The position numbers and the translations under genes were made by a program. Shown one piece after another: positions 18,251 to 27,223 of a stretch of DNA of 64,000 nt. Numbering within the stretch: the stretch's first letter is position 1; every line of letters starts with the position of its first letter. Source of the stretch: Roseibium litorale (lineage in GTDB: Bacteria > Pseudomonadota > Alphaproteobacteria > Rhizobiales > Stappiaceae). The stretch covers positions 124,001 through 188,000 of the forward strand of contig NZ_JACYXI010000002.1 in assembly GCF_014842915.1 (NCBI RefSeq), in the 5' to 3' direction. The notes under the pieces are model-generated. The model was not told where the DNA came from and made no database searches. It saw only the letters and a program-made list of their open reading frames with translations.

Positions 18251-18967
18251 GTGACCGACTTCCCATCTGACAAGGACGCTCCGGAACCGGCGCTATTTCT
18301 CATCCATGTGCTGACCGCATCCGGTGCGCCCATTGCGCTGGTCGCACTTCTCGCCGGTGCCCGCGGCAATTGGGCGGAGATGTTCGCCTGGCTGGGGCTG
18401 GCGCTTGTTGTGGATGGTATCGACGGGCCGCTGGCCCGGAAGTTCAATATTGCTGAGCGTCTGCCGCGCTGGTCGGGTGCTTCTCTCGACTTTGTCATTG
18501 ATTATGCGACCTATGTGTTCCTGCCGGCGTTCGCGCTGTCGGCCAGCAACATGCTGTCCTCGCCCTGGAACTGGATCTGCGGCGGTCTGATTGTTTTCAC
18601 CGGTGCACTCTATTTCGCGGACAACGGCATGAAGACACCGGAAGGCGCGTTCAAGGGCTTTCCCGCAGTGTGGAACATGGTGGTCTTCGGGCTCATGGCA
18701 CTTTCGCCGTCCGAAAGTTTCACCATTGTCTTCATTCTCTTCTGCTGCCTTCTGACTTTCGCGCCGGTGAAGTTCATCCATCCGGTGCGCGTCAAGCGCT
18801 GGCGGGTGCTGACCCTTTCTGTCACCGCGGTCTGGTTCGTTTCCGCAGGATTCGCGGTTGTCGGCAACATGATTCCCACCGGCATCGCCGCCTGGGCTCT
18901 GACAGCCTCCAGCCTCTATCTTTTCGGTGTCTCCGCAGCGCAGCAACTGCTCGACCGGATCCGCTAA
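18251..18967 (+). CDS. pcs: Phosphatidylcholine synthase
   Basis: 238 residues from GTG 18251. Pcs condenses CDP-diacylglycerol with choline to make phosphatidylcholine in one step, a pathway typical of rhizobia and other host-associated or marine alphaproteobacteria. The CDP-alcohol phosphotransferase signature is present as DGIDGPLARKFNI...GASLDFVIDY, and the protein has about 7-8 transmembrane helices. Monocistronic; the 250-bp upstream stretch (18001-18250) shows no gene. Confidence 0.93.
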   Translation: MTDFPSDKDAPEPALFLIHVLTASGAPIALVALLAGARGNWAEMFAWLGLALVVDGIDGPLARKFNIAERLPRWSGASLDFVIDYATYVFLPAFALSASNMLSSPWNWICGGLIVFTGALYFADNGMKTPEGAFKGFPAVWNMVVFGLMALSPSESFTIVFILFCCLLTFAPVKFIHPVRVKRWRVLTLSVTAVWFVSAGFAVVGNMIPTGIAAWALTASSLYLFGVSAAQQLLDRIR

Positions 18968-19081
18968 GCCATCTCCCGCGATGTGCACAGGGCCGGGTCT
19001 GTCTTTGAGGCCCGGCGTTATTGCCGTTTGACCGGCGCTCCCCATATGCTTCCCTCAGAATGGCGACGTTTCGAGAGGCGT

Positions 19082-19828
19082 ATGATGGAATTGCTGTCGA
19101 ATCCCCAGGTCTGGGCGAGCCTCCTGACCTTGACCGTGATGGAAATCGTTCTCGGCATCGACAACATCGTCTTCATTTCCGTTATTGTCTCGAGGCTTCC
19201 CGCCCATATCGCCGACCGGGCGCGCAAGATCGGCCTCGCCTTGGCCTTGGTGTTCCGCATCGCGTTACTGGCGGCCCTCAGCTGGCTCGTCGGCCTCACG
19301 GCGCCGCTCTTCTCGGCCTTCGACCTGGACTTTTCCTGGCGTGACTTGATCCTGATCGGCGGGGGCCTGTTCCTTCTGGTCAAGGCGACTCATGAAATCC
19401 ATAAGGGGATCGAAGGGGAAGACGAGGAGCTCGCGAGCAATCCGGCCGCAGCTGCTGCCAGGGGATTTGCCGGTGTCATCGCCCAGATTATCGTGATCGA
19501 TCTGGTCTTCTCGATCGATTCCATCATCACCGCCATCGGTATGGCTCAGCATATCGAGATCATGGTGGCTGCCGTCATTCTGGCGATGATGGTGATGTAT
19601 GCCGCCTCCGGACCGGTCTCCGGATTCATCCAGCGCCACCCGACCACAAAGATGCTGGCCCTGTCTTTCCTGCTTCTGATTGGCGTCTCGCTCATTGCCG
19701 ACGGGCTCGGGTTCCATATCCCCAGAGGCTACATTTATTTCGCAATGGCCTTTTCCGCAGGCGTGGAAGTCGTCAATGTGCTCGCCAAGTCCCGCAAACA
19801 AAAAGCGGAACACGCATCGTCAAAGTAA
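19082..19828 (+). CDS. TerC-family membrane protein
   Basis: About 248 residues from the ATGATG at 19082-19087, preceded by GAGAGG; the open frame from 18983 adds a non-conserved leader. It has seven or so transmembrane helices with the TerC acidic signatures MEIVLGIDNIVFISV (first helix) and IDLVFSIDSIITAIGM. Members handle metal ions, including Mn efflux through the yybP-ykoY riboswitch regulon and tellurite-resistance contexts; the ion here is not defined. The quinone oxidoreductase gene follows 30 bp downstream. Confidence 0.9.
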   Translation: MMELLSNPQVWASLLTLTVMEIVLGIDNIVFISVIVSRLPAHIADRARKIGLALALVFRIALLAALSWLVGLTAPLFSAFDLDFSWRDLILIGGGLFLLVKATHEIHKGIEGEDEELASNPAAAAARGFAGVIAQIIVIDLVFSIDSIITAIGMAQHIEIMVAAVILAMMVMYAASGPVSGFIQRHPTTKMLALSFLLLIGVSLIADGLGFHIPRGYIYFAMAFSAGVEVVNVLAKSRKQKAEHASSK

Positions 19829-19858
19829 AGGGGGCCCATCGGGCCGGGAGTTGAAGAT

Positions 19859-20836
19859 ATGGTTCATGCCATCCGCGTACACCAGACCGGCGGTCCGGAC
19901 GTTCTGACATACGAGGAAGTCAGCGTCGGAGAGCCGGGGCCGGGTGAAGCCCGCATCCGCCATAGAGCCATTGGCCTCAACTACATCGACACCTATTTCC
20001 GCTCGGGTCTCTATCCGGCGCCAAGTGGCACACCCTTTATTCCCGGCAACGAAGGGGCGGGCGAAGTCGTATCCGTTGGCGAAGGCGTCAATCATGTCAA
20101 ACCCGGCGACCGTGTCGCCTATGTCGGCCCGCTTGGCTCTTATGCCGAAGAACGGCTGGTGCCTGCGGACCGTCTGGTGGTTCTGCCGGACAGCATTGAT
20201 GACCGGACTGCGGCGGGCATGATGCTCAAGGGGATGACCGCCCAGTATCTCCTGCGCCAGACCTATGAGGTGACCAAAGACACGGTGCTGCTGTTCCATG
20301 CGGCGGCCGGCGGTGTCGGGCTGATTGCCGGACAGTGGGCTGCCCATCTTGGCGCGACCGTCATCGGCACGGCGGGCTCTGCGGAAAAGGTCGAGCTGGC
20401 CAAGGCCAACGGCTACACCCATGTGATCAACTACCGGGAAGACAATTTCGTCGAGCAGGTCAAGGAAATCACCGGTGGCAAGGGCTGCGACGTGGTCTAT
20501 GACAGCGTCGGAAAGGACACTTATCCCGGCTCTCTCGACTGCCTCAAGCCACGCAGCCTCTGGGTCAGCTTCGGGCAATCCTCCGGTCCGATCACGGACT
20601 TCAACCTTGGCCTCTTGTCCACCAAGGGCTCACTCTATGCCACCCGTCCGTCCCTGTTCTCCTATATCGCCAGCCGGGCGGACCTGGAGAGGACTGCAGG
20701 GGACCTGATCGATGTGGTCTCGCGCGGCATCGTCAAGATCGACGTGAACCAGGAGTATCCGCTGGCAAAAGCAGCTGATGCGCACCGGGATCTGGAAGGC
20801 CGCAAGACCACCGGCACCACCGTTCTCATTCCGTGA
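19859..20836 (+). CDS. qor: NADPH:quinone oxidoreductase, zeta-crystallin type
   Basis: 325 residues of the zinc-free MDR family. It starts VHAIRVHQTGGPDVLTYEEV, has the GroES-like domain with GNEGAGEVVSVGEGV, and the Rossmann motif AAAGGVGLIAGQWAAHLGATVIGTAG near 143-168. It lacks the zinc ligands of alcohol dehydrogenases. Reduces quinones or conjugated carbonyls with NADPH. The downstream LysR gene begins 8 bp after the stop. Confidence 0.9.
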   Translation: MVHAIRVHQTGGPDVLTYEEVSVGEPGPGEARIRHRAIGLNYIDTYFRSGLYPAPSGTPFIPGNEGAGEVVSVGEGVNHVKPGDRVAYVGPLGSYAEERLVPADRLVVLPDSIDDRTAAGMMLKGMTAQYLLRQTYEVTKDTVLLFHAAAGGVGLIAGQWAAHLGATVIGTAGSAEKVELAKANGYTHVINYREDNFVEQVKEITGGKGCDVVYDSVGKDTYPGSLDCLKPRSLWVSFGQSSGPITDFNLGLLSTKGSLYATRPSLFSYIASRADLERTAGDLIDVVSRGIVKIDVNQEYPLAKAADAHRDLEGRKTTGTTVLIP

Positions 20837-20843
20837 GCTGGCT

Positions 20844-21836
20844 GTGAGCGGGGAGGCAGGGGACGAAAAGCCCCAGCGCGCCAGTGCCCGGCAACAGGAT
20901 AAGGCGCGCAATCTCTATGCCCCGGCCATGCGGTATTTTTCAGTGGTGGCGGAAGCCGGATCGATCCGGGCCGCCTCCCGGGAGCTGAACGTCGCCTCGT
21001 CGGCCATCAACCGGCAGATTCTCTGGCTGGAAGACTCGCTCGGACTGCAATTGTTCGAGCGGGTCGGCCGCAGGCTGCGGCTGTCCCAGGCTGGCGAAAC
21101 CCTGCTTGCCCATGTGAAGCGGACCTACTCTGACTTCGACGCAACCGTTGCCCAGCTTGATGCCCTCAAGGGGCTGAGGCGGGGCACCGTGTCGATTGCC
21201 AGCGTCGAGAGCTTCTCCGAAACTCTTCTGCCGGACCTGGTGACCACCTTCAGGAGCCGGTATCCAGGCATTCATGTCAGCGTCACGGTAACCAGTTCCC
21301 AGGAAGCGGCCCGGCTGGTGGAGGCGGCGGAAGCCGACGTGGGTTTCACCTTCGACCCGCCGGTCACGTCTTCGCTGACGGTCGCCTTCCATCAGGACTA
21401 TCAAATCGGCGCTCTCATGGCGCCCGGCCATCCGCTTGCCTCCCAGGAACTGCTGAGCTTGTCGGACTGTCTGAAATACCCCGTCGTTCTGCCTGCACGG
21501 GGTCTTTCGATCCGCAGCCGCCTGGACAGCGCCATGTCGCGTCTGAACGGGGCGCCGCGCACCTATGTGGAAGCGAATTCCCTCAGGTTCCTGCGGGCTC
21601 TCGTCCGGGGCGATAATGTCGTCGGATTTCAGACCCTTATCGGTATCGAAGATGATCTGCGTGAAGGCCGTCTTGTGTTCCGTCCCCTCAAAGATACCCC
21701 CTTGCAGGATGACCGCCTGTCAATTGTGACCAGTTCCCTCCGGGCCCTTGCTCTCGCTCCCGGTATGTTCTTCAATCATGCAGTGATGCTGCTGAACGAG
21801 CATCACAGAAATGTTGTTGCCAAAAAGGCAACATGA
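20844..21836 (+). CDS. LysR-family transcriptional regulator, probably of purine catabolism
   Basis: About 330 residues from GTG 20844; the longer frame from 20778 would overlap qor. The N-terminal HTH is MRYFSVVAEAGSIRAASRELNVASSAINRQILWLEDSLGLQLFERVGRRLRLSQAG, followed by a LysR substrate-binding domain (VSIASVESFSETLLPDL onward). The gene lies directly ahead of the 5-hydroxyisourate hydrolase/xdh cluster in the same direction; control of that cluster is inferred from position and from an ATTGC-N7-GCAAT element in the gap. Confidence 0.88.
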   Translation: MSGEAGDEKPQRASARQQDKARNLYAPAMRYFSVVAEAGSIRAASRELNVASSAINRQILWLEDSLGLQLFERVGRRLRLSQAGETLLAHVKRTYSDFDATVAQLDALKGLRRGTVSIASVESFSETLLPDLVTTFRSRYPGIHVSVTVTSSQEAARLVEAAEADVGFTFDPPVTSSLTVAFHQDYQIGALMAPGHPLASQELLSLSDCLKYPVVLPARGLSIRSRLDSAMSRLNGAPRTYVEANSLRFLRALVRGDNVVGFQTLIGIEDDLREGRLVFRPLKDTPLQDDRLSIVTSSLRALALAPGMFFNHAVMLLNEHHRNVVAKKAT

Positions 21837-21854
21837 CATCCTGAAATGAGCGCT

Positions 21855-21871
21855 ATTGCTTTGCGCGCAAT
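21855..21871. promoter_or_regulatory. Possible LysR-type binding site
   Basis: ATTGC (21855-21859), 7-bp spacer, GCAAT (21867-21871), about 135 bp before uraH. Its size and dyad form suit a LysR activator box, but short inverted repeats occur by chance. Confidence 0.35.
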
Positions 21872-22005
21872 TCAGGCAAGCTCATGAAAAGTGCAATTGG
21901 GGCTGAACGGTTGACGCAGAACAGGTTCAAGACAATCAAGGATGGGCAGGCCGGGCAGAATCTTGTTCCAGCCGTTGATTCTTCACGTCATGGGAGACCG
22001 GTGTC

Positions 22006-22356
22006 ATGGGCCGTTTGACAACACATGTTCTGGACACGGCGCTTGGCCGGCCAGCCGAGGGCCTTGCCATAGAACTCTGGGCACTTGACGGCGGAACGAG
22101 GCTTGTTTCCAGCCATGTGACCAATGCTGATGGCCGTATCGACGGCCCGATCCTGTCGGGCGATGGCTTTGCATGCGGCACTTACGAATTGCGGTTTGCT
22201 GCCGGGGATTACCTGCGCAAGACCGGTCAGGCTCTGCCGGATCCGCTGTTTCTGGATCTCATTCCGATCCGCTTCGGTATCGCCGAGCAGGACGGCCATT
22301 ATCACGTGCCCTTGTTGCTTTCTCCCTTCGGCTACTCCACCTACAGGGGCAGCTGA
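22006..22356 (+). CDS. uraH: 5-hydroxyisourate hydrolase (transthyretin-like)
   Basis: 116 residues. It hydrolyses 5-hydroxyisourate to OHCU, the second step from urate. Diagnostic motifs are [14 protein letters not shown] at the start, the His/Arg centre ([20 protein letters not shown]), and the invariant C-terminal tetrapeptide YRGS. It is the first gene of the purine operon, and its stop abuts the xdhA start. Confidence 0.95.
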   Translation: MGRLTTHVLDTALGRPAEGLAIELWALDGGTRLVSSHVTNADGRIDGPILSGDGFACGTYELRFAAGDYLRKTGQALPDPLFLDLIPIRFGIAEQDGHYHVPLLLSPFGYSTYRGS

Positions 22357-23865
22357 GTGATGCGTGACACGATCCGTTTTATCAAGAATGGCGAACTGGT
22401 CGAGCTGGCAAATGTCGGGCCAACCGATACGCTGCTCGACTATCTGCGGCTGGAGCGCCGCGAAACCGGCACCAAGGAAGGCTGCGGGGAAGGGGACTGC
22501 GGAGCCTGCACCGTTGCCATCGGCAGGCTGACCGAGGGCAGGCTGACCTATTCTCCGGTCAACAGCTGCATTCAGCTGCTCGCCATGATCGACGGCACGG
22601 AGCTGGTGACCGTCGAGGACCTTGCCTCGGATGGCAAGTTGCATCCGGTGCAAAGGGCCATGGCAGAGCTCAATGGCTCCCAGTGCGGCTTTTGCACCCC
22701 CGGCTTCGTCATGAGCCTTTTCACGCTCTATCATGCGGAAGGCATGTCCCGCAGCCGCAAGGCGGTGACCGAATGGATTGCCGGCAACCTCTGCCGCTGC
22801 ACCGGCTATCGCCCGATCATCGATGCGGCTCTCGAGAGCTGCTTTGATGCGGCGGACGATGCCTTTGCCTGGCGTGCAACGGAAACCCGCGACAAACTGC
22901 GTCAGCTGGCCGACAGCCGGGATATTTTCATCGGTGACAGCACACGCTTCCTGGCATCTCCCGCAAGCCTAGACGGGCTTGCAATGCTCTATCAGCAGCA
23001 CCCGGATGCAACGCTGGTCGCAGGAGCGACCGATGTAGGTCTCTGGATCACGAAGCACCTCAAGGATCTGCCGAAGGTCATCTGGCTTGGCCGGATCGAA
23101 GGCATGAACAGGATTGAGGACAGCCCGGCAGGTCTGCTGATTGGTGCGACCGTTACCTATCAAGCCGCCGAAGCGGCCATACAGCGCTTGTCACCTGATC
23201 TTGGCGAATTGTGGAGCCGGATCGGATCGAAACAGGTCCGCGCGTCCGGCACGATTGGCGGCAACATCGCCAACGGCTCTCCCATTGGCGACACGCCCCC
23301 CGCGCTGATCGCGCTTGGAACCACGCTGGAACTGCAGGACACGGTCAACTCCCGTGCCTTGGCCCTTGAGGACTACTTCCTAGACTACGGAAAGCAGGAC
23401 CGGCGCCCGGCCGAGTTCGTCACGGGACTGTTTGTGCCCCGCCCGGATCCGAACCAGATCTTCCGCTGCTACAAGATCTCCAAGCGCTTCGATCAGGATA
23501 TTTCCTCCGTGATGGGGGCCTTCCTGTTCACGGTCATCGGCGGCACGATCACCGAGGCGCGGATTGCCTATGGCGGCATGGCGGCAACACCGCGCAGGGC
23601 CAAGGGCGCAGAAGCCGCGCTCATCAACGCGCAGCTGGAAGATCCGTCCACCTGGGGCGCGGCCATTAAGGCCCTGATGAGCGACTACACGCCCCTGTCC
23701 GACATGAGGGCAAGCGCATCCTACCGCATGGAAACGGCGCGGGCGCTGCTCGCCAAGGCGCTTATGGAAGCCAGCGGGTCCGACCCCTCCGGCTTGCGCC
23801 TGCGCCCGGCACTTGTCGCACCAGACAAGCCTGAAACACCGGACACGCTGGAGGCCGCAGAATGA
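22357..23865 (+). CDS. xdhA: Xanthine dehydrogenase small subunit (FeS/FAD)
   Basis: 502 residues. The N-terminal [2Fe-2S] domain has EGCGEGDCGACTVAIG, and a second cluster follows with SQCGFCTPGF and GNLCRCTGYRPI. The FAD-binding domain begins about residue 205 (DATLVAGATDVGLWITKHL), with ASGTIGGNIANGSPIGDTPP. Starts at GTG 22357 or the adjacent ATG 22360. It overlaps xdhB by ATGA, indicating coupled translation of the heteromeric enzyme. Confidence 0.95.
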   Translation: MMRDTIRFIKNGELVELANVGPTDTLLDYLRLERRETGTKEGCGEGDCGACTVAIGRLTEGRLTYSPVNSCIQLLAMIDGTELVTVEDLASDGKLHPVQRAMAELNGSQCGFCTPGFVMSLFTLYHAEGMSRSRKAVTEWIAGNLCRCTGYRPIIDAALESCFDAADDAFAWRATETRDKLRQLADSRDIFIGDSTRFLASPASLDGLAMLYQQHPDATLVAGATDVGLWITKHLKDLPKVIWLGRIEGMNRIEDSPAGLLIGATVTYQAAEAAIQRLSPDLGELWSRIGSKQVRASGTIGGNIANGSPIGDTPPALIALGTTLELQDTVNSRALALEDYFLDYGKQDRRPAEFVTGLFVPRPDPNQIFRCYKISKRFDQDISSVMGAFLFTVIGGTITEARIAYGGMAATPRRAKGAEAALINAQLEDPSTWGAAIKALMSDYTPLSDMRASASYRMETARALLAKALMEASGSDPSGLRLRPALVAPDKPETPDTLEAAE

Positions 23866-26219
23866 CCATCTCCGGCACGCCTTCCAACGATGAGCTGCGT
23901 CTGGCCCCTGTCCAGACCCATCATGTGCGCAAGCCCCTGAACCATGACAGCGCGGTCAAGCATGTCAGCGGCACGGCAACTTACATCGATGACATTTCGG
24001 AGCCAGTTGGGACGTTGCACCTAGCCCCCGGCTGGGCGCGCAATGTGGTGCGCGGGCGCATCCGTTCCCTTGATCTGGAACCGGTGCGCAAGGCCCCTGG
24101 GGTCATCGCGGTCCTGACCGCGAAGGACATTCCCGGCATCAACGATTGTTCCGCGGCCTTAGGAGATGACCCGGTTCTGGCGGAAACGGAAATTCTCTTC
24201 TACGGTCAGGTTCTCTTCCTGGTGATTGCCGAGACAAGGGATCAGGCCCGCCGGGCCGCCCGTCTGGCCACATTGGTAAGCGATCCCCTGACACCGATCA
24301 TCACCGCGGAAGATGCGGTTGCCGCTGACATAACGGTGCTTCCCGACTATCAGTTCCGCCGCGGTTCGCCTGAAACAGGCATGACCGCTGCCGAGAACAA
24401 GCTCACTGGCGTCTTTCACATCGGCGGCCAGGAGCATTTCTACCTGGAAGGTCAGATCGCCATGGCCCTGCCGCAGGAAGACGGCGGCGTTCTGGTCTAT
24501 TCCTCAACCCAGCATCCCACCGAAGTCCAGCATACGGTCGCCAAGGTTCTGGGCGTTCCCGATGCGGCCGTGACGACGGAAATCCGGCGCATGGGCGGCG
24601 GGTTTGGCGGCAAGGAAAGCCAGGCCAATCAATGGGCGGCGCTGGCAGCATTGGCGGCAACCAAAACCGGACGGGCCTGCAAGCTGCGGCTTGACCGGGA
24701 CGACGACATGATCATGACCGGCAAGCGGCATGATTTCCGGGTCGAATGGCAGGCTGGTTATGACGGCGAAGGCAGAATCCGGGCCGTGGACATGAATTTC
24801 CTCGCCCGCTGCGGCTACTCCGCGGACCTGTCCCTCGGTGTCAACGACCGGACCATGTTCCACGCGGATTCCAGCTATTTCTACCCGGATGCGCTGATCC
24901 GCTCCCGGCGGCTCAGGACCGATACCTGTTCCAACACCGCCTTCCGGGGCTTTGGCGGGCCGCAGGGCATGCTGTCGGCAGAACGGATGATCGACGCGAT
25001 TGCCATCAAGCTCGGCAAGGATCCGCTGGACGTCCGGAAGCTCAATTTCTATGACGCCAGCCGCAACGCGACGCCCTATGGCATGCCGGTGGAAGAGCAC
25101 GAGGTGCTGCACGACCTGACAGGCCAGCTGGAAGCCAGTTCCCAATATTGGGAACGGCGTGAACAGATCAAGGAATTCAATGCTGTAAGCCCTGTTCTTA
25201 AGAAGGGACTTGCGCTGACGCCGGTCAAATTCGGCATTTCCTTCACGCTCAAACACCTCAACCAGGCCGGCGCGCTTGTCCATCTCTACACCGACGGCTC
25301 GGTTCATCTGAACCACGGCGGCACGGAGATGGGGCAGGGGCTCTACCAGAAGGTGGCGCAGGTGGTTGCCGATGAACTTGGCGTCACGCTGGACATGGTC
25401 AGGATCACCGCGACCAACACCTCCAAGGTGCCGAACACCGGCCCGACGGCGGCGTCCTCCGGCACGGATCTCAATGCGATGGCTGCCCGCAATGCTGCCG
25501 TCGCGATCAAGTCACGGCTGGTTGCCTTCCTCAGCGAAGCCCACAAGTGCCCGGCGGATCTGATCGGTTTCCACAACAATCAGGTCCGCCTTGCCGACCG
25601 GGTCATTCCGTTGAAACAGGCGGTCAAGGAAGCGCATCTGGCGCGCATTCAGCTGTCCCATGCAGGTTTCTACGCCACACCGCACATCACCTGGGACAGG
25701 GACAGTGCCTCGGGCAGGCCTTTCTACTATTTCGCTTATGGGGCGGCCTGCGCCGAAGTCACGGTCGACATTATGACCGGAGAAATGACCGTCGACCGTG
25801 TGGATCTGCTGCATGATGTCGGCCACTCGATCAATCCGGCCATCGACATCGGCCAGATCGAGGGCGGTTTCGTTCAGGGCATGGGCTGGCTGACCACGGA
25901 AGAGCTGGTCTGGGACGAGGCAGGGCGCCTGCGCACCCATGCGCCGTCCACCTACAAGATCCCGGCTGCTGCGGATATTCCCGCCGATTTCCGCGTCAAT
26001 CTCTACGAATCCAAGGGCAACCCGCAGGAGACCATCTACCGGTCCAAGGCCGTTGGTGAGCCGCCGGTCATGCTGGCAAATTCCGTCTTCTGTGCCATCA
26101 CCGATGCCATCGCCAGCCTCAACCCGGGCGTTGTCCCGGACCTTGACGCCCCCGCGACACCGGAAGCCATCATGAAGGCCGTGCAGGCCATCCGGTCCGG
26201 AAAGGGCGGTGCCGAATGA
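23862..26219 (+). CDS. xdhB: Xanthine dehydrogenase large subunit (molybdopterin)
   Basis: 785 residues. The Mo-cofactor domains show GGGFGGKESQANQWAALAA, FRGFGGPQGMLSAERMID, the MGQGLYQK loop and, near the C-terminus, VGEPPVMLANSVFCAITDA containing the catalytic Glu. It oxidises hypoxanthine to xanthine to urate. The order A-B-C with overlapping stops and starts is the bacterial arrangement. Length is normal. Confidence 0.95.
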   Translation: MTISGTPSNDELRLAPVQTHHVRKPLNHDSAVKHVSGTATYIDDISEPVGTLHLAPGWARNVVRGRIRSLDLEPVRKAPGVIAVLTAKDIPGINDCSAALGDDPVLAETEILFYGQVLFLVIAETRDQARRAARLATLVSDPLTPIITAEDAVAADITVLPDYQFRRGSPETGMTAAENKLTGVFHIGGQEHFYLEGQIAMALPQEDGGVLVYSSTQHPTEVQHTVAKVLGVPDAAVTTEIRRMGGGFGGKESQANQWAALAALAATKTGRACKLRLDRDDDMIMTGKRHDFRVEWQAGYDGEGRIRAVDMNFLARCGYSADLSLGVNDRTMFHADSSYFYPDALIRSRRLRTDTCSNTAFRGFGGPQGMLSAERMIDAIAIKLGKDPLDVRKLNFYDASRNATPYGMPVEEHEVLHDLTGQLEASSQYWERREQIKEFNAVSPVLKKGLALTPVKFGISFTLKHLNQAGALVHLYTDGSVHLNHGGTEMGQGLYQKVAQVVADELGVTLDMVRITATNTSKVPNTGPTAASSGTDLNAMAARNAAVAIKSRLVAFLSEAHKCPADLIGFHNNQVRLADRVIPLKQAVKEAHLARIQLSHAGFYATPHITWDRDSASGRPFYYFAYGAACAEVTVDIMTGEMTVDRVDLLHDVGHSINPAIDIGQIEGGFVQGMGWLTTEELVWDEAGRLRTHAPSTYKIPAAADIPADFRVNLYESKGNPQETIYRSKAVGEPPVMLANSVFCAITDAIASLNPGVVPDLDAPATPEAIMKAVQAIRSGKGGAE

Positions 26220-27214
26220 GGAAGGTCTGGGCGCCTATTGCAAAGCTGCTGGAAAGCGACGGTGCTTGCGCTCTGATCACCGTTGCCCGGGCGGATGGTT
26301 CAACGCCGCGTGAAGCCGGCGCCCGGATGGTTGTCCGCGCTGACGGCGGATATTTCGGCACGATTGGTGGCGGAATGCTGGAGTTTCAGGCCATTTCCTG
26401 GGCCCGCGAGGCTCTGGCGGAAGGAACACCGGGCCTGACCATGCGCCGGTTCTCTCTTGGCCCCGACCTTGGCCAATGCTGCGGCGGCCGTGTGAACCTG
26501 GCGGTGGAAGTGCTTGTCCGCGAGCAGACGGAGGAAGCACGGGGCTTTGCGGCTCTGGAAGCCTCAGGCCAGTCCTTTCAGACCCTTGCAACCGTCGCCA
26601 GTGGCGCTCCCGTCCGCCGCCGCTTGGATGATGACAGCACTGTGATCCCGTTTGCCCTGTCAGAGGATGGGCTTCTGAACGAGGCTTTTGGCAAACCAAA
26701 GCGGGTTTTGGCACTGTTCGGCGCAGGTCACGTCGGACGGGCTCTGGTGCTGTCTCTGGCCCAGCAGCCATTTGACGTGACCTGGGTGGACAGCCGCGCG
26801 GATGCCTTCCCGCTCGCCGTCCCGGGGAATGTTACGAAGACGCTGACCGAAGATCCCGTTCCGGTTCTCAAAGACATTCCCACTGGGGCGTTCGTTCTGG
26901 TGATGACCCATTCTCACGCGCTCGACGAGGAAATTGCCGCTACGGCACTTGGCGCACAGCGCTTTGCCTATGTCGGCGTGATCGGCAGCAAGACCAAGCG
27001 GGCCCGTTTCGAAAAACGCCTGGCTTCCCGTGGTCTTTCCAAGCCATTGATTTCCAATCTTGTCTGTCCAATCGGAGCGGACGGGCCAAAATCCAAACTG
27101 CCCGCGGCCATCGCCGCAGGGGTGATAGTTGAGCTTCTCATCAGGCATGAGCAAAATCAGGTGAGCGCGTGTGCTGCCGGGGGGCTTGCACAAACATTGG
27201 CTCTTGGTCAATAA
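26216..27214 (+). CDS. xdhC: XdhC, molybdenum-cofactor insertion chaperone
   Basis: 332 residues. XdhC binds sulfurated Moco and loads it into XdhB. The N-terminal XdhC/CoxI domain carries VARADGSTPREAGARMVVRADG and GPDLGQCCGGRVNLAVE, and the C-terminal Rossmann-like domain begins LALFGAGHVGRALVLSLAQQ. It overlaps xdhB by ATGA and ends 9 bp before the transporter ATPase. Confidence 0.95.
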   Translation: MRKVWAPIAKLLESDGACALITVARADGSTPREAGARMVVRADGGYFGTIGGGMLEFQAISWAREALAEGTPGLTMRRFSLGPDLGQCCGGRVNLAVEVLVREQTEEARGFAALEASGQSFQTLATVASGAPVRRRLDDDSTVIPFALSEDGLLNEAFGKPKRVLALFGAGHVGRALVLSLAQQPFDVTWVDSRADAFPLAVPGNVTKTLTEDPVPVLKDIPTGAFVLVMTHSHALDEEIAATALGAQRFAYVGVIGSKTKRARFEKRLASRGLSKPLISNLVCPIGADGPKSKLPAAIAAGVIVELLIRHEQNQVSACAAGGLAQTLALGQ

Positions 27215-27223
27215 CGCGGCAGC